Part shown: positions 1-10,170 of the stretch, one piece after another | How the letters are laid out: the number at the start of each line of letters is the position of its first letter | How positions within the stretch are numbered: position 1 is the stretch's first letter | NCBI RefSeq assembly: GCF_030389965.1 | Contig: NZ_CP128400.1 | Location: 1,860,001 to 1,924,000, forward strand | Source: Candidatus Chlorohelix allophototropha | Lineage (GTDB): Bacteria > Chloroflexota > Chloroflexia > Chloroheliales > Chloroheliaceae | Length of the DNA: 64,000 nt | Direction: 5' to 3' | Position numbers and translations under genes: made by a program | The notes under the pieces: generated by a model | The model's input: only the letters and a program-made list of their open reading frames with translations | The model's database searches: none | What the model was told of the DNA's origin: nothing

Positions 1-2592
1 GCGGAAGATTATGAAGTAGAAAAAAAATATATCGAACAAGTGCAAAACGGTGAAAGCTTCAACTACAGCCTTGAAAAGCGCTATATTCGCAAGGATGGCT
101 CGCCCGTTTGGGTTTTTGTCAGTGTAACATTAATAGCCGGCTTTAACGGTTCACCCGACTACAACATAGCGATAATTGATGATATAGATGCACGTAAGAA
201 AGCCACAGAAGCCTTACACCTTAGTGAAGCACGCTTAGCATTAATCTATGATAATACTTCCGATGCAATGGCTTTAATTGAGGTTAACGGCGATCAACCC
301 GGACGCATACTCAGTGTAAACAAAAGTTATATCAAGGCGCTTAGGAGTCTTAACCTTGATGTAACTGAAGCAGATATTGTCGGGCAAAACCTAGCATCAT
401 TTTTCTCCCAAGTGCTTAGTATAAACGAGGAAGAAAATGAAAGCGAAATCCAACAGTATCGTCAGGTTATACGCGCTAAAAAGCCGCTATTATACGAACA
501 TTATAATCAGCTAGGTAATAGCCAATACTACGGCGAAGCGCAGTTAGTGCCTGTTCTAGACGAAATGGGGGAATGTCGCTTCTTACTATGGTCTTCCCAT
601 GATATTACCGAAAAGCGGTTGGCGGAACAAGCCCGGCGCGAAAGTGAAGTACGCTTATCGCTGATTTTAAGTAACACCTCGGATATGATTGAACTGTATG
701 AAGTTAAGGATGGCATTCCAGACGCTATTGTTTTTGTTAATCAGAGCATTTTAAAGGTAATTCACAGTGTCGAACCTCAAGTTACCATAGAGGATATTAT
801 CGGCAAGGATTGGAAAGTTCTACACTATGCTTCGGGTGTAGGGGTTGACTATATTGAAAATGAGTTGGGGCATTTCCGCCAAGCAATTGAGTCGCGCAAA
901 CCCCACCAATACGAATATTCATTGAAACCGTTAGGGCAAACTTTATACGGGGAAGCCACCATCGTACCAGTGCTGGATGAGAGCGGTAATTGCCGCTATG
1001 TGTTGCGTTCTGCCCGTGACATTACCGAGCGAAAGAAAGCCGAGCTTGCGCTACGTCAACGAGAGCAAGAGTATAAAGCGCTGGTCGAAAATTCGCCCGA
1101 TATTATCGCACGTCTGGATACACAGGGTTTATATCTTTATGTAAACCCGGCTAGTGAACCGATTATAAATCGTCCCGCCGAAACGCTATTAGGTACTGGC
1201 GTTGCAGAACAGGCTTTTAGTCCGAACGATAAAGAAATAATTTACAATGCCATTAATTCTACCCTCGAAACCGGCAAAGAAGCGGTAGTAGAGTTTTCCT
1301 ATCCTTCTCCCACCAAAGGCGAAGTATATTACCAAGCGCGAATAGTGCCAGAATATAACGAAGCAGGAGAGATTGTTTCGGTACTTACTATCGCTCGCGA
1401 TATAACCAGCCTAAAAGAAGCCCAAATTGCGCTTGTGAAAAGCCAAGAAGCGCTCTTTCAGGCGCAAAAACTGGAGTCGGTGGGACGGTTGGCGGGAGGA
1501 ATAGCGCATGACTTTAACAACATCCTGACAGCGATCATCGGCTACGCAAATCTGTTGAGCATTACCTTACCAGAAAACAATTCAAACCGTAGCAATTTGC
1601 TTGAAATCGAAAATGCCGCAAATAGAGCGGCTTCTCTGACACGCCAATTGCTGGCTTTCAGTCGTCGCCAAATGCTTCAGCCTAAATTAATGGATTTGAA
1701 CGCTATAATCCAAGAACTGGATCGGATGTTGCGGCGCCTGATTGGCGAAGATATTATTTTGATTGAGAATCTTGACCCAGATTTGGGCAGAATAAAAGCC
1801 GACCCGGTTCAAATAGAACAGGTCATCCTGAATTTGGTGGTCAATGCCAGAGATGCAATGTTAAATGGCGGAAAACTAGTGTTAGAAACCAGCAATATCG
1901 AAGTTGACGCAACGCTGACAGAGCTTCATAGCGAATTAAAGCAAGGACCTTATGTGCTGATTACCGTAACTGATAACGGAATTGGCATGGATAAGGAGGT
2001 TCTCGATCATATTTTCGAGCCTTTCTTTACCACCAAAGAGCTTGGAAAAGGGACAGGGCTTGGGCTGGCAACCGTGTACGGCATTATCCGACAGAGTGAG
2101 GGAATGATTCTAGTCGATAGCCAGCGTGGGGCAGGCACTACTTTTCAGATTTATCTGCCACGTTTCGAGAGCAGTGGAAACTATGAACCGACACACCCAG
2201 AGGTTGACTCAACAAAAGTAGGCTCAGAAACCATCTTATTAGTTGAAGATGAAGATTTGGTGCGGCGCTTGTCATATACGGTGCTGGTTAAAAAGGGATT
2301 TAAAGTACTGGAAGCAGCTAATGGCAAAGAAGCATTGGATATTTGCCGCCAATACGTCGGAGAAATCCATTTACTGATCAGCGATGTGGTGATGCCCGAA
2401 ATGGGCGGGCTAGAACTGATTGACTATGTGCGGAAACATTTCCCGAAAATAAAGTTAATGTTGATGTCCGGCTACAGTAACGAGATGGTCGAACAGGTGG
2501 TTATCAAGGGCAAAGCCGAATTTATTCAGAAACCCTTCACCCCAACAATTTTATTAAATAGAGTGCGGGAAGTGCTCAACAAGCACCTATAA
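1..2592 (+). CDS. Multi-PAS hybrid sensor histidine kinase with C-terminal receiver (5' partial)
   Basis: The reading frame is open from base 1, so the gene begins outside the window; the GTG at 40 lies inside a PAS/PAC domain and is not a convincing start. Order by nucleotide: end of one PAS (1-215), two paralogous PAS units (about 215-640 and 640-1050, sharing the pattern NTSD...LxxVxQS/NKS), a third PAS (1060-1430), HisKA with the H-box GGIAHDFNN (phospho-His codon 1507-1509), HATPase with NLVVNARDAM and GTGLGLATVYG, then a receiver (about 2230-2590) with phospho-acceptor Asp in LISDVVMP (codon 2383). No membrane segment is visible in this part. By family it autophosphorylates and relays to its own receiver. 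The signal and output partner are not evident. Confidence 0.93.
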   Translation, partial: AEDYEVEKKYIEQVQNGESFNYSLEKRYIRKDGSPVWVFVSVTLIAGFNGSPDYNIAIIDDIDARKKATEALHLSEARLALIYDNTSDAMALIEVNGDQPGRILSVNKSYIKALRSLNLDVTEADIVGQNLASFFSQVLSINEEENESEIQQYRQVIRAKKPLLYEHYNQLGNSQYYGEAQLVPVLDEMGECRFLLWSSHDITEKRLAEQARRESEVRLSLILSNTSDMIELYEVKDGIPDAIVFVNQSILKVIHSVEPQVTIEDIIGKDWKVLHYASGVGVDYIENELGHFRQAIESRKPHQYEYSLKPLGQTLYGEATIVPVLDESGNCRYVLRSARDITERKKAELALRQREQEYKALVENSPDIIARLDTQGLYLYVNPASEPIINRPAETLLGTGVAEQAFSPNDKEIIYNAINSTLETGKEAVVEFSYPSPTKGEVYYQARIVPEYNEAGEIVSVLTIARDITSLKEAQIALVKSQEALFQAQKLESVGRLAGGIAHDFNNILTAIIGYANLLSITLPENNSNRSNLLEIENAANRAASLTRQLLAFSRRQMLQPKLMDLNAIIQELDRMLRRLIGEDIILIENLDPDLGRIKADPVQIEQVILNLVVNARDAMLNGGKLVLETSNIEVDATLTELHSELKQGPYVLITVTDNGIGMDKEVLDHIFEPFFTTKELGKGTGLGLATVYGIIRQSEGMILVDSQRGAGTTFQIYLPRFESSGNYEPTHPEVDSTKVGSETILLVEDEDLVRRLSYTVLVKKGFKVLEAANGKEALDICRQYVGEIHLLISDVVMPEMGGLELIDYVRKHFPKIKLMLMSGYSNEMVEQVVIKGKAEFIQKPFTPTILLNRVREVLNKHL

Positions 2593-2764
2593 AACTTACG
2601 CTTCAAACTAGGGGAATATCAGAACATTTTCCAAATCTGTATTGGCTACTACAACCATACTTAATCAATCTTGCTATAATAACAATGTGCTTATCTACGG
2701 AAACATTTGTTATTTAAACGACAATTACATTTAGGTAGGAAAATCCGAACCTGGAGTGAATACC

Positions 2765-4204
2765 GTGCATACTCATTATGTCAGTGCTACACTGGCTGAA
2801 CAACTGAGCGAAGTGTCAAAACCTGCCCGCAAGTTGCATGTACACTTTATTAATCCCCCCGCGCCGCCCATAACAAAGAGCTTTGCTAAGCTAATAACCT
2901 TCAACACCATTCCTTTGGGTTTACTTTATCCGGCTACTATGCTGAAAGAAGCCGGGCATATAGTGACCATTTGTGATGTGAAATCAGGTGATCCGCTTAC
3001 AATCCCTTCGTCTGCCCATATTGTCGGTATCACAACCGATACAGTGCGCTATCCAGAAGCAATGGAAATTGCTAGGACGGCTAAGAAACTGGGGAAAGTG
3101 GTGATAATGGGCGGTAACCATGTCACTTTTGATGTTGAAAATACCCTCAAGAGTGGTGTAGTGGATTTTATCGTTCGTGGAGAAGGCGAAGTAACCATCG
3201 TGGATTTGGTTAACGCTTTATCCCAAAAAGAGGGTTGCAACCCAACCGACATCAAAGGGATTAGCTGGTATAACAAAAAAGAAAAGGTAGTGGTGAATAA
3301 TCCGGCGCGACCGTGGATTAATGACCTTGACTCGCTGCCTTTCCCCGACCACAGTATCCTCAAGAATCTCAACCTGTACCAGAAAACTTCCTTCAATCAG
3401 GCAGGCAAGCTTGGTAAGCCGCAATTCCAGATAATGGGAAGCCGGGGTTGCCCTTATGCCTGCTCATTCTGTATCGTCAGCGCGGTTAACGGGGCTAAAT
3501 ATCGCGCCCGTAGCCCTGAGAGCCTGCTCAAGGAAGTGGAAATCGCCCTGAAGCTCGGTTTTAGCAATATGTTCTTCGTGGACGATAATTTCAGTATCAA
3601 TTACAAACGTACAATGGCTTTCTGCGAAGAAGTGCTGCGAAGAAATCTCAAGTTTACTTGGACTTGCCAATGTTCATGCGACTCAATTGCCAAGAACCCC
3701 GATATGGCAGAAATGATGCAGAAGGCGGGCTGTGAAGCAATTCTGCTAGGGGTTGAAAGCATGAGTAGCGTAGCCTTGAAATCAATGGGTAAAAAAGCCA
3801 CCGTAGATAATAACTTCGAGGCGGTCAAAGTTCTCAAGAAAGCCGGAATCATATCACTGGCTTCTACCATTGTGGGGCATACTTTTGAAACCCATGAGAC
3901 TATCAACGAAAACTTTGCCTATCTGCTGGAATTAAATCCGGAAATGATGTGGATGAATATCCTAACCCCTTACGTAGGTACAGTGGATTGGGACAAATAT
4001 CAGGATAGGATTTTTGACCGCGATTGGCATCATTACGATGTGTATCACAGCGTTATGAAACTGGATAACCTGACCAAAGATGAATTGGAATTTGCGCACC
4101 GCCGGATGATGGCAATGTACTACACGCGACCAAAGTACGTTTTCGGCACGCTGCCTAATCTTTTTGACAAAAAACCTTGGTCAAGATTCATTTCTAGTAA
4201 CTAA
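2765..4204 (+). CDS. B12-binding-domain radical SAM protein
   Basis: A 479-residue protein: an N-terminal Rossmann-like cobalamin-binding-type domain (about residues 25-150, with LLYPATMLKEAGH and GGNHVTF), then a radical SAM core whose cluster motif is CPYACSFC (CxxxCxxC), followed by VDDNF and a conserved GVES. No DxHxxG cobalamin ligand motif is apparent, so B12 binding is uncertain. The architecture resembles the BchE/HpnP-type superfamily, but no specific substrate can be assigned. Start: a GTG at 2756 is also in frame, but GGAG at 2753-2756 sits 8 nt ahead of the GTG at 2765, which I prefer. It stands alone, with a terminator downstream and Lon convergent. Confidence 0.85.
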   Translation: MHTHYVSATLAEQLSEVSKPARKLHVHFINPPAPPITKSFAKLITFNTIPLGLLYPATMLKEAGHIVTICDVKSGDPLTIPSSAHIVGITTDTVRYPEAMEIARTAKKLGKVVIMGGNHVTFDVENTLKSGVVDFIVRGEGEVTIVDLVNALSQKEGCNPTDIKGISWYNKKEKVVVNNPARPWINDLDSLPFPDHSILKNLNLYQKTSFNQAGKLGKPQFQIMGSRGCPYACSFCIVSAVNGAKYRARSPESLLKEVEIALKLGFSNMFFVDDNFSINYKRTMAFCEEVLRRNLKFTWTCQCSCDSIAKNPDMAEMMQKAGCEAILLGVESMSSVALKSMGKKATVDNNFEAVKVLKKAGIISLASTIVGHTFETHETINENFAYLLELNPEMMWMNILTPYVGTVDWDKYQDRIFDRDWHHYDVYHSVMKLDNLTKDELEFAHRRMMAMYYTRPKYVFGTLPNLFDKKPWSRFISSN

Positions 4205-4238
4205 TTTTCAAGGGTATTCATTCACTCCAGCTAAAATC

Positions 4239-4258
4239 GGGCGCATTACGATGCGCCC
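4239..4258. repeat. REP-like palindrome, GCAT type
   Basis: A perfect 8-bp inverted repeat GGGCGCAT/ATGCGCCC around a 4-base loop, between the convergent radical SAM and lon genes. It has the same hairpin as the repeats clustered at 42.8-53.0 kb, but without the adjacent CTAC/GTAG tetranucleotide. Confidence 0.75.
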
Positions 4259-4290
4259 TTCCTGAATCCCTTTGAAACTGAATCTTTGTA

Positions 4291-4325
4291 ATAAAAAAAC
4301 GCCCCTGCTTTTAGGGGCGTTTTAA
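4291..4325. terminator. Bidirectional terminator between radical SAM gene and lon
   Basis: The stem ACGCCCCT (4299-4306) pairs with AGGGGCGT (4313-4320). A run of seven A precedes it and T residues follow it, so it would give a U-tract on both strands. It lies just beyond the lon stop codon (minus strand) and downstream of the radical SAM gene (plus strand). Confidence 0.85.
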
Positions 4326-4330
4326 TTTGG

Positions 4331-6937
4331 TTAATTCCCTTCGCTATTGGCGATAGGCGGTTCTTGTGTCGGTAAAATCTGCTCCGACAACTCAGAATTA
4401 ATCGGAACTTTTGAATCCTTCGAATTTTGATGAATTGCAGTGGGTTCAGCCGCTGCCATCGGCAAGCTCTCTTCCACCTTTTCGATAAGAGCAGGTGGTA
4501 TATCCTCTACTACAAACACCTCGCGCATTACCTCATCCATGCTATCAACCCAGATCCATTCCAAGTCTTTAAGCACGATTTTGGGTAGTTCCGGCACATC
4601 GCGCCTGTTATCAGCAGAAGTGATGATGCGCTTTATTCCGGCACGATGCGCCGCCAGCGATTTATCTTTCAAACCGCCGATGGGCAATACACGCCCGCGC
4701 AGAGTAATTTCCCCGGTCATTGCGGTGTCGGTGCGCACCCGGCGATGGCTGAGCGCGGAAATAAGCGCCACAGCAATGGTAATACCCGCGCTTGGGCCAT
4801 CTTTAGGGGTTGCGCCTTCGGGCAGATGGATGTGCAAATCGAGCTTTTCCAACGCCGCTACATCAATGCCTAGTTCCTTGCTGCGACTCTTTGCATAGCT
4901 CAACGCTGCTTTCGCCGATTCTTGCATCACTTCGCCCAATCGCCCGGTGACAATCAGATTGCCCCGTCCCGGCATAGTGACAACTTCCACCGGAAGAATT
5001 TCCCCACCGTGTCCGGTTACGCCTAAGCCCAAGGCGATACCGATTTGGTTATGCCCTACTTCGGGAGTCATAGCGAAATATGGGATACCCAAAAATTGCT
5101 CAAGATAGTGCTGGCTTAACGCCAACCGCTTAACTTTGCCTTCCACCATCAAACGGGCGGTTTTGCGGCACACCGTAGCGAGGCGGCGTTCTAGGTTGCG
5201 CACGCCTGCCTCCCGCGTGTAGTTGCGAATGATAGTGCGCATCATTTTCTCAGAAATTTGCAGCGCACTGGATTCAAGCGCGTGCGCTTCCAATTGCTTG
5301 GTAAGCAAGAAACGCCGCCCGATTTGCAACTTCTCTTCTTCGGTATAACCACCGATTTCAATCAATTCCATGCGATCCAACAGCGGGCGCGGAATATTCG
5401 GCACGTAGTTGGCAGTGGTAATGAACAACACCTCAGAGAGATCGAAAGGCAAGTCGATATAGTGATCGACAAAAGTACCGTTCTGCTCAGGGTCAAGCAC
5501 TTCCAAGAGGGCAGCGGTAGGGTCGCCCCTGAAATCGCTGCTCATCTTGTCCACTTCATCCAACAGCATTACCGGGTTGCGCGTTCCCGCTTGCTTGAGG
5601 GCAGCAATCAGACGACCGGGCAGTGCGCCCACGTAAGTGCGGCGATGCCCTCTAACCTCTGCTTCGTCACGCACCCCCCCCAAACTGATACGTACAAACT
5701 TGCGTCCCATGGCACGAGCAATGCTCTGTCCGAGGCTGGTTTTGCCCACGCCCGGAGGACCCGCGAGGCACAAAATCGGGCCTTTCATCCGTTTTTCCGC
5801 CTTGGAAGTCAATTGACGGACTGCCAAAAATTCGAGAATACGATCTTTAACTTTTTCCAGCCCGTAGTGGTCGGCATCCAACACAGACGCAGCATGCACT
5901 ACATCAAGATTGTCATCGGTAGACTCGTTCCAAGGCAGCGCCAACACCCAATCCAAGTAGGTGCGTACCACGTTGCTTTCCGGCGAAACACTGCTCATGC
6001 GTTCAAGCCGATTTAGTTCTTTTAACATCTTGTCGGTAATATCGAAGGGAAGATTCTTTTCTTCAATCTTCTTGCGAATTTCCAGAATCTCGTTACCGGA
6101 CTCGCCCGATAGTTCATCGTGGATGGCTTTTAGCTGTTCGCGCAGGTAAAACTCGCGCTGGTTCTTGTCAATCTGCTGGCGTACTTTGTTGCGAATACGC
6201 CCATCCAGTTCCAACAATTCAATTTCTGTAGCGAGTATCACGCAAATCTGGTTGAGCCGTTCTTCTACATTCACTTCTTCCAGAATAGGCTGCTTTTCCG
6301 GCACAATACGTTCGCTAGAGGCTTTAGGTAAATGAGCCGCGATGTAATCCGCTAGGTAGCCGGAAGAGCGAATACCAGAAGCGTATTCGAGCGATTCGGG
6401 ACTAATACGGCTGTTCAACCCGGCTAGCTGGTTGAATAATTCTTTGGCATGACGCATCATGCCTTCAATTTGGGGCGAGTAGGGTACATTTATCTCTGGC
6501 AGATTTACCGATTCTACCAATTGCACCCGGTTTGGATGCGCACTTAGGGGCAGGAAGCGGGTGATCTTTACCCGGTTTATCCCTTCTACACCGATTTCAG
6601 TAGTACCGCTCGGTTCGGTGGGACGCTGCACGCTGGTTATAGTCACCAACGTCCCGACACGATACAGTTCGTTGCGGTAATCAGCCGGAGTAGGAGGCTC
6701 AAGGTCATTGGTAGGCGGCTTTTCGCGCTGTGCCGCCACCACAATTCTCCCGCCATAATGTTGTTGCGCTTCTTCCAGCGCCACCATACTGCGCGAACCT
6801 ATAACTAGTTTTACCGGTACACCGGGGAAAACTACCACATTTTTCAGGGGAATAAAGGGGAATTCATTTTCTTTTTTAGGTTCTTTCTGCGGCTCTTCCT
6901 CAGTAAGAGGCGGCTCCCCTTGTTCGATGTCACTCAT
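4331..6937 (-). CDS. lon: ATP-dependent endopeptidase Lon
   Basis: An 868-residue Lon protease of usual length for LonA. It has an N-terminal substrate-binding LAN domain ([19 protein letters not shown]), a coiled central segment, an AAA+ module with Walker A GPPGVGKT (about residue 392) and Walker B MLLDEVDK, a sensor region, then the protease domain with the catalytic Ser in DGPSAG (about 713) and Lys in LKDKSLAA (about 756). By family it degrades misfolded and regulatory proteins in the cytoplasm. The start is set at 6937 because AGAGGT precedes that ATG at normal spacing; an in-frame start 15 codons earlier lacks this. The C-terminus has a roughly 70-residue Glu/Pro/Ser-rich tail beyond the protease core. 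It ends at a strong terminator. Confidence 0.97.
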   Translation of the reverse strand: MSDIEQGEPPLTEEEPQKEPKKENEFPFIPLKNVVVFPGVPVKLVIGSRSMVALEEAQQHYGGRIVVAAQREKPPTNDLEPPTPADYRNELYRVGTLVTITSVQRPTEPSGTTEIGVEGINRVKITRFLPLSAHPNRVQLVESVNLPEINVPYSPQIEGMMRHAKELFNQLAGLNSRISPESLEYASGIRSSGYLADYIAAHLPKASSERIVPEKQPILEEVNVEERLNQICVILATEIELLELDGRIRNKVRQQIDKNQREFYLREQLKAIHDELSGESGNEILEIRKKIEEKNLPFDITDKMLKELNRLERMSSVSPESNVVRTYLDWVLALPWNESTDDNLDVVHAASVLDADHYGLEKVKDRILEFLAVRQLTSKAEKRMKGPILCLAGPPGVGKTSLGQSIARAMGRKFVRISLGGVRDEAEVRGHRRTYVGALPGRLIAALKQAGTRNPVMLLDEVDKMSSDFRGDPTAALLEVLDPEQNGTFVDHYIDLPFDLSEVLFITTANYVPNIPRPLLDRMELIEIGGYTEEEKLQIGRRFLLTKQLEAHALESSALQISEKMMRTIIRNYTREAGVRNLERRLATVCRKTARLMVEGKVKRLALSQHYLEQFLGIPYFAMTPEVGHNQIGIALGLGVTGHGGEILPVEVVTMPGRGNLIVTGRLGEVMQESAKAALSYAKSRSKELGIDVAALEKLDLHIHLPEGATPKDGPSAGITIAVALISALSHRRVRTDTAMTGEITLRGRVLPIGGLKDKSLAAHRAGIKRIITSADNRRDVPELPKIVLKDLEWIWVDSMDEVMREVFVVEDIPPALIEKVEESLPMAAAEPTAIHQNSKDSKVPINSELSEQILPTQEPPIANSEGN

Positions 6938-7179
6938 TTTTTTACCTCTAGCGCCGCGAATCCTCACCGATTGCAAACGCATATGTAATTACGTAAGGGT
7001 GTTCTAACGTTTCTTACAACTTATCATTTCATCCTCACAATATTATATAGGAGATGAATAATAAAAGAAACTTATTTATCATAATTATGCCCATATGCTA
7101 ACTGGTATAAAGCTAGTTATCGGGTTAAGGAAGGGTAATAAGCATACAAGACTAGGCTCAAGCAATGGGTGCAGTTCAG

Positions 7180-7395
7180 TTACTGCTGGCGGCGTTTTGC
7201 CTCCCAAATCTTTGGCGGGGGATAGATGTATCGAGCAATCGTCGTTGATAACCAACCAATCCAAAAGCCGAAAAAAACATAGACATAACTCTGCGCTTTC
7301 TCGGTACCCCGAATCAGCACCGCTAGGATGAGTGCAAACGCCCAAGCGATGGCGAGTCCGGCGCTGTATGACCAATAGTTTCTCGATCGAATCAT
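7180..7395 (-). CDS. Small two-helix membrane protein, unknown
   Basis: A 71-residue protein with two predicted membrane segments (about residues 9-28 and 36-55) and a basic C-terminal tail (KIWEAKRRQQ). A GGAG lies 6 nt ahead of the ATG, supporting translation. I do not recognise the family. It stands alone between the lon promoter region and the panE-like gene, all on the minus strand, with gaps too large to claim an operon. Overlapping frames on both strands are less protein-like. Confidence 0.55.
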   Translation of the reverse strand: MIRSRNYWSYSAGLAIAWAFALILAVLIRGTEKAQSYVYVFFGFWIGWLSTTIARYIYPPPKIWEAKRRQQ

Positions 7396-7536
7396 TATCT
7401 ACTCCAGTTTCTGATCAGAGTTTGTCTAACCAGATCAAATCCAAGTGCTCAACTCCATAATTAGTGCAACATTAGCAGCAGACTATGCTTTTGTCAAAAG
7501 GCGCTACCCGATAGCAATTCTGATACCCTTGGCGAA

Positions 7537-8508
7537 TTAATTAGAGCCGCCGAATTGCTGCTTCGCTTCCAAAGCGCGTATCAATTGGGTTAGAAGCCGA
7601 TTGACCGGCACAGGGTAGCCCAAACGCTCGGCTTCCGCTACGACAGCCCCATTGAGAGCCTCTATTTCGGTGGGTCGCCCTTTGCGAATACTCTGGCACA
7701 TCGAGGAAATAGTGGCGCGGTTGAGCGAAACCACACGCCGAAACTCGCTCTCAACATCGGGGTAGGGCAGCGCAATCCCCTTGAGTTGCGCCAATTCTGC
7801 TACCTCTTGCCCGGCTTGGGAGGCAACTTGCAAAGCGGGAGAATTAGCCAGAAAGGCTTCATAGGTGAAATCGAGTAGCGCCGAAAGGGCATTGACAGCG
7901 CAATTTATCGCCAACTTTCCCCACACAAGGCTCTCTACCTCGCCGCTAAAGCTGACCGACAAGCCCACTTGTTCGAGCTTTTCGCCAAACCATGCCAGCG
8001 TTCGGTTGCCTGCCGGACTATCCAATATGGGTAAGGAGGTATGCCCTGCCCCGTTGAAGCGGATATGCCCCGCCGCAACCTGTAGCGCCCCGATAGTGGT
8101 TACGCCCTGCGCCAGCCCTTGTCCTGCCAATTTCGGCACGCTTGCCAGCGCGGTGAGATTGCCAAGCCCGTTCTGTAAGCTCAAAACTACGCCGTCCTCA
8201 GCCAGCAAAGCGGCGGCTTGCTCGCCTGCCTCGCGGGTGCGGTAGCTCTTGACCAGCACGATGGCAAGCTGACAGCCCGCCGCCTCTGCCGGATTCTCGA
8301 CCACCCGCACATTCCTAACCGTCACTGCGCCCTCACTGAAAACGGGCAATTGCTGCCGTACCAGTTCTGCCGGTTCAAGCGTAAGAGCGGTATCCGGCAT
8401 GGGGCGGTTGGTGACAAGAAAAATTTCATCCTCTCGCCCTGCTACCAGCCCTAGCAAGCCCGCTACAAGACTACCGAGCGAACCTGCCCCAATTACTGCG
8501 ACCTTCAT
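7537..8508 (-). CDS. Ketopantoate reductase family (2-dehydropantoate 2-reductase)
   Basis: A 323-residue NAD(P)-dependent reductase starting directly with the Rossmann glycine motif VAVIGAGSLGS. The mid-region VKSYRTREA and LQNGLGN, and the C-terminal helical domain with KLAINCAVNALSALL, fit the ApbA/PanE family (K and N of the active site visible). PanE reduces 2-dehydropantoate to pantoate in CoA biosynthesis; many paralogues act on other 2-keto acids, so the symbol is withheld. The start ATG at 8508 is one base past the stop of the upstream gamma-glutamyltransferase-family gene (TAAG-ATG), indicating translational coupling. This in turn suggests a shared amino-acid/amide catabolic role rather than a dedicated pantothenate gene (inference). 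Confidence 0.87.
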   Translation of the reverse strand: MKVAVIGAGSLGSLVAGLLGLVAGREDEIFLVTNRPMPDTALTLEPAELVRQQLPVFSEGAVTVRNVRVVENPAEAAGCQLAIVLVKSYRTREAGEQAAALLAEDGVVLSLQNGLGNLTALASVPKLAGQGLAQGVTTIGALQVAAGHIRFNGAGHTSLPILDSPAGNRTLAWFGEKLEQVGLSVSFSGEVESLVWGKLAINCAVNALSALLDFTYEAFLANSPALQVASQAGQEVAELAQLKGIALPYPDVESEFRRVVSLNRATISSMCQSIRKGRPTEIEALNGAVVAEAERLGYPVPVNRLLTQLIRALEAKQQFGGSN

Positions 8509-8509
8509 C

Positions 8510-10105
8510 TTAAAACCCGGCGGCGGCGCTATCGGCGCGAGGGTCTGCCCCACCCATCAATAGCCCGTTCTCCTGATTAATCACGATGCCCTGCGCGTAA
8601 CCCATCGCAGAATTCCACGCGCCCACTCGTTGAATGGGATGACCCATACGCGACAACGCCCCTAACAGACGCGGGGGAAAACGAGTCTCCACCTGCAAGC
8701 CTTCCGGTTGGTCGGGCATGCCCCTGCCGTGAATCCAGCGCGGGGCTTCAATCGCTTCCTGAATGTTCATCCCGAAATTTATCAGGTCGGTATAAGCCTG
8801 CAAGTGAATCTGAGGCTGACCATCGCCACCCATCGTCCCAAAAATGATTTCGGGCTTCGAGTTGCGGAAAGCCATCGAGGGGATGAGGGTGTGCATAGTG
8901 CGCTTGCAAGGCGCGATACAATTGGCATGTTCAGGGTCGAGCGAGAAGTACGCGCCGCGATTCTGCAATTCGATGCCCCATCCCGGCACAACCAGCCCCG
9001 AACCCACGCCCATATAATTGCTCTGAATCAGCGAAACGGCGTTGCCCTTGCCGTCTGCCGCACACAGGTAAATGGTATCGCCCTCTAGCGAACCGGGCGC
9101 AATGCTCAACATCGGCTTTCGCGGATCAATCAAAGCGCGGCGGGTGGCAATATAATCTTCATCCAGCAAACGCTCAGGCGCAACCTTCATAAAAGCGGGG
9201 TCGGTGATGTAAGCGGCGCGATCCGCAAACGCCAGCTTCTTAGCTTCCACCATAAGGTGAATCGCTTCGGAGGTGGGGAATTTCTCACCAAGGTTTAGCC
9301 CTTCCACCAATTTGAGCATCTGTAACGCGCTCAAACCATGCGTATTGGGCGGCATTTCGTAAATAGTGTAACCGTGATAGGTGATACTCAAGGGGTCAAC
9401 CCACTCGCCCTGATGCGCCGCCAAATCTTCCAGCGTAAACAACCCGCCCTCTTTCTCGGAAAACTCCACCAAAGCGCGGGCGATTTTGCCTCTGTAAAAA
9501 GCGTCACGCCCCTTATCCCCGATTTGAATCAGGCTACGGGCAAGCTCAGGCAATTTTAAGATGCTGCCTTCGGCGGGGGCTTCGCCATTGGGCGCGTACA
9601 CCTCACGCCAAGAGTCGTGACACCACGACTGTTGCAAGATGTTTTCAATCGCGGCATGCAAATTCGGACCTACCCCGAAGCCCTTTTCAGCGTAACGAAT
9701 CGCCGGTTTCAGCACCTTATCCATACTCAACTTGCCGAAGCGGTCAATAGCCATTTGCCAGCCATCCACCACGCCCGGCACTGTCACGGGCAGGATGCCG
9801 CGTTGTGGCATAGTCGTATGCCCGTTTGCCTTGAACCAATCCAGCGTGGCTGCCGCAGGGGAGCGCCCGCTGGCGTTCAAGCCGTAAAGCCCATCGCTCT
9901 TTGCGTCATAGATGAGCATAAACAGATCACCGCCCGTACCACAACCATGCGGTTGCACCACGTTCAAAACGGCATTGGCAGCAATTGCGGCATCAATCGC
10001 ATTTCCGCCCGCATCCATGATACGCACGCCCGCCATCGCCGAAAGATAGTGTGGCGAACTGACCAGCCCGCTGCGCGCCAACGTTACAGACCTTCCCTGT
10101 GACAT
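8510..10105 (-). CDS. Gamma-glutamyltransferase/oxamate amidohydrolase-like Ntn-hydrolase
   Basis: A 531-residue GGT-superfamily protein. It has the N-terminal GGNAIDAAIAANAVLNVVQPHGCGTGGD signature split over the typical region, and a GDTIYLCAADGKGNAVS segment where the autocleavage site lies. The nucleophilic Thr is kept, but the classic TTH of glutathione hydrolases is TIY. SLIQSNYMGVGSGLVVPG and LQNRGAYF follow, a combination I associate with the HpxW/YwrD-like subgroup that hydrolyses amides such as oxamate rather than glutathione. No signal peptide is visible, so it is likely cytoplasmic, unlike secreted GGT. It is co-transcribed and coupled with the downstream ketopantoate-reductase-like gene. 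The exact substrate is not determinable. Confidence 0.88.
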   Translation of the reverse strand: MSQGRSVTLARSGLVSSPHYLSAMAGVRIMDAGGNAIDAAIAANAVLNVVQPHGCGTGGDLFMLIYDAKSDGLYGLNASGRSPAAATLDWFKANGHTTMPQRGILPVTVPGVVDGWQMAIDRFGKLSMDKVLKPAIRYAEKGFGVGPNLHAAIENILQQSWCHDSWREVYAPNGEAPAEGSILKLPELARSLIQIGDKGRDAFYRGKIARALVEFSEKEGGLFTLEDLAAHQGEWVDPLSITYHGYTIYEMPPNTHGLSALQMLKLVEGLNLGEKFPTSEAIHLMVEAKKLAFADRAAYITDPAFMKVAPERLLDEDYIATRRALIDPRKPMLSIAPGSLEGDTIYLCAADGKGNAVSLIQSNYMGVGSGLVVPGWGIELQNRGAYFSLDPEHANCIAPCKRTMHTLIPSMAFRNSKPEIIFGTMGGDGQPQIHLQAYTDLINFGMNIQEAIEAPRWIHGRGMPDQPEGLQVETRFPPRLLGALSRMGHPIQRVGAWNSAMGYAQGIVINQENGLLMGGADPRADSAAAGF

Positions 10106-10170
10106 ATCTGAGATGCTCCCTTTTTTGAAAAAGGCGCGTTGAGCCGCGCCCCTACCACCGAACGGTCGAA

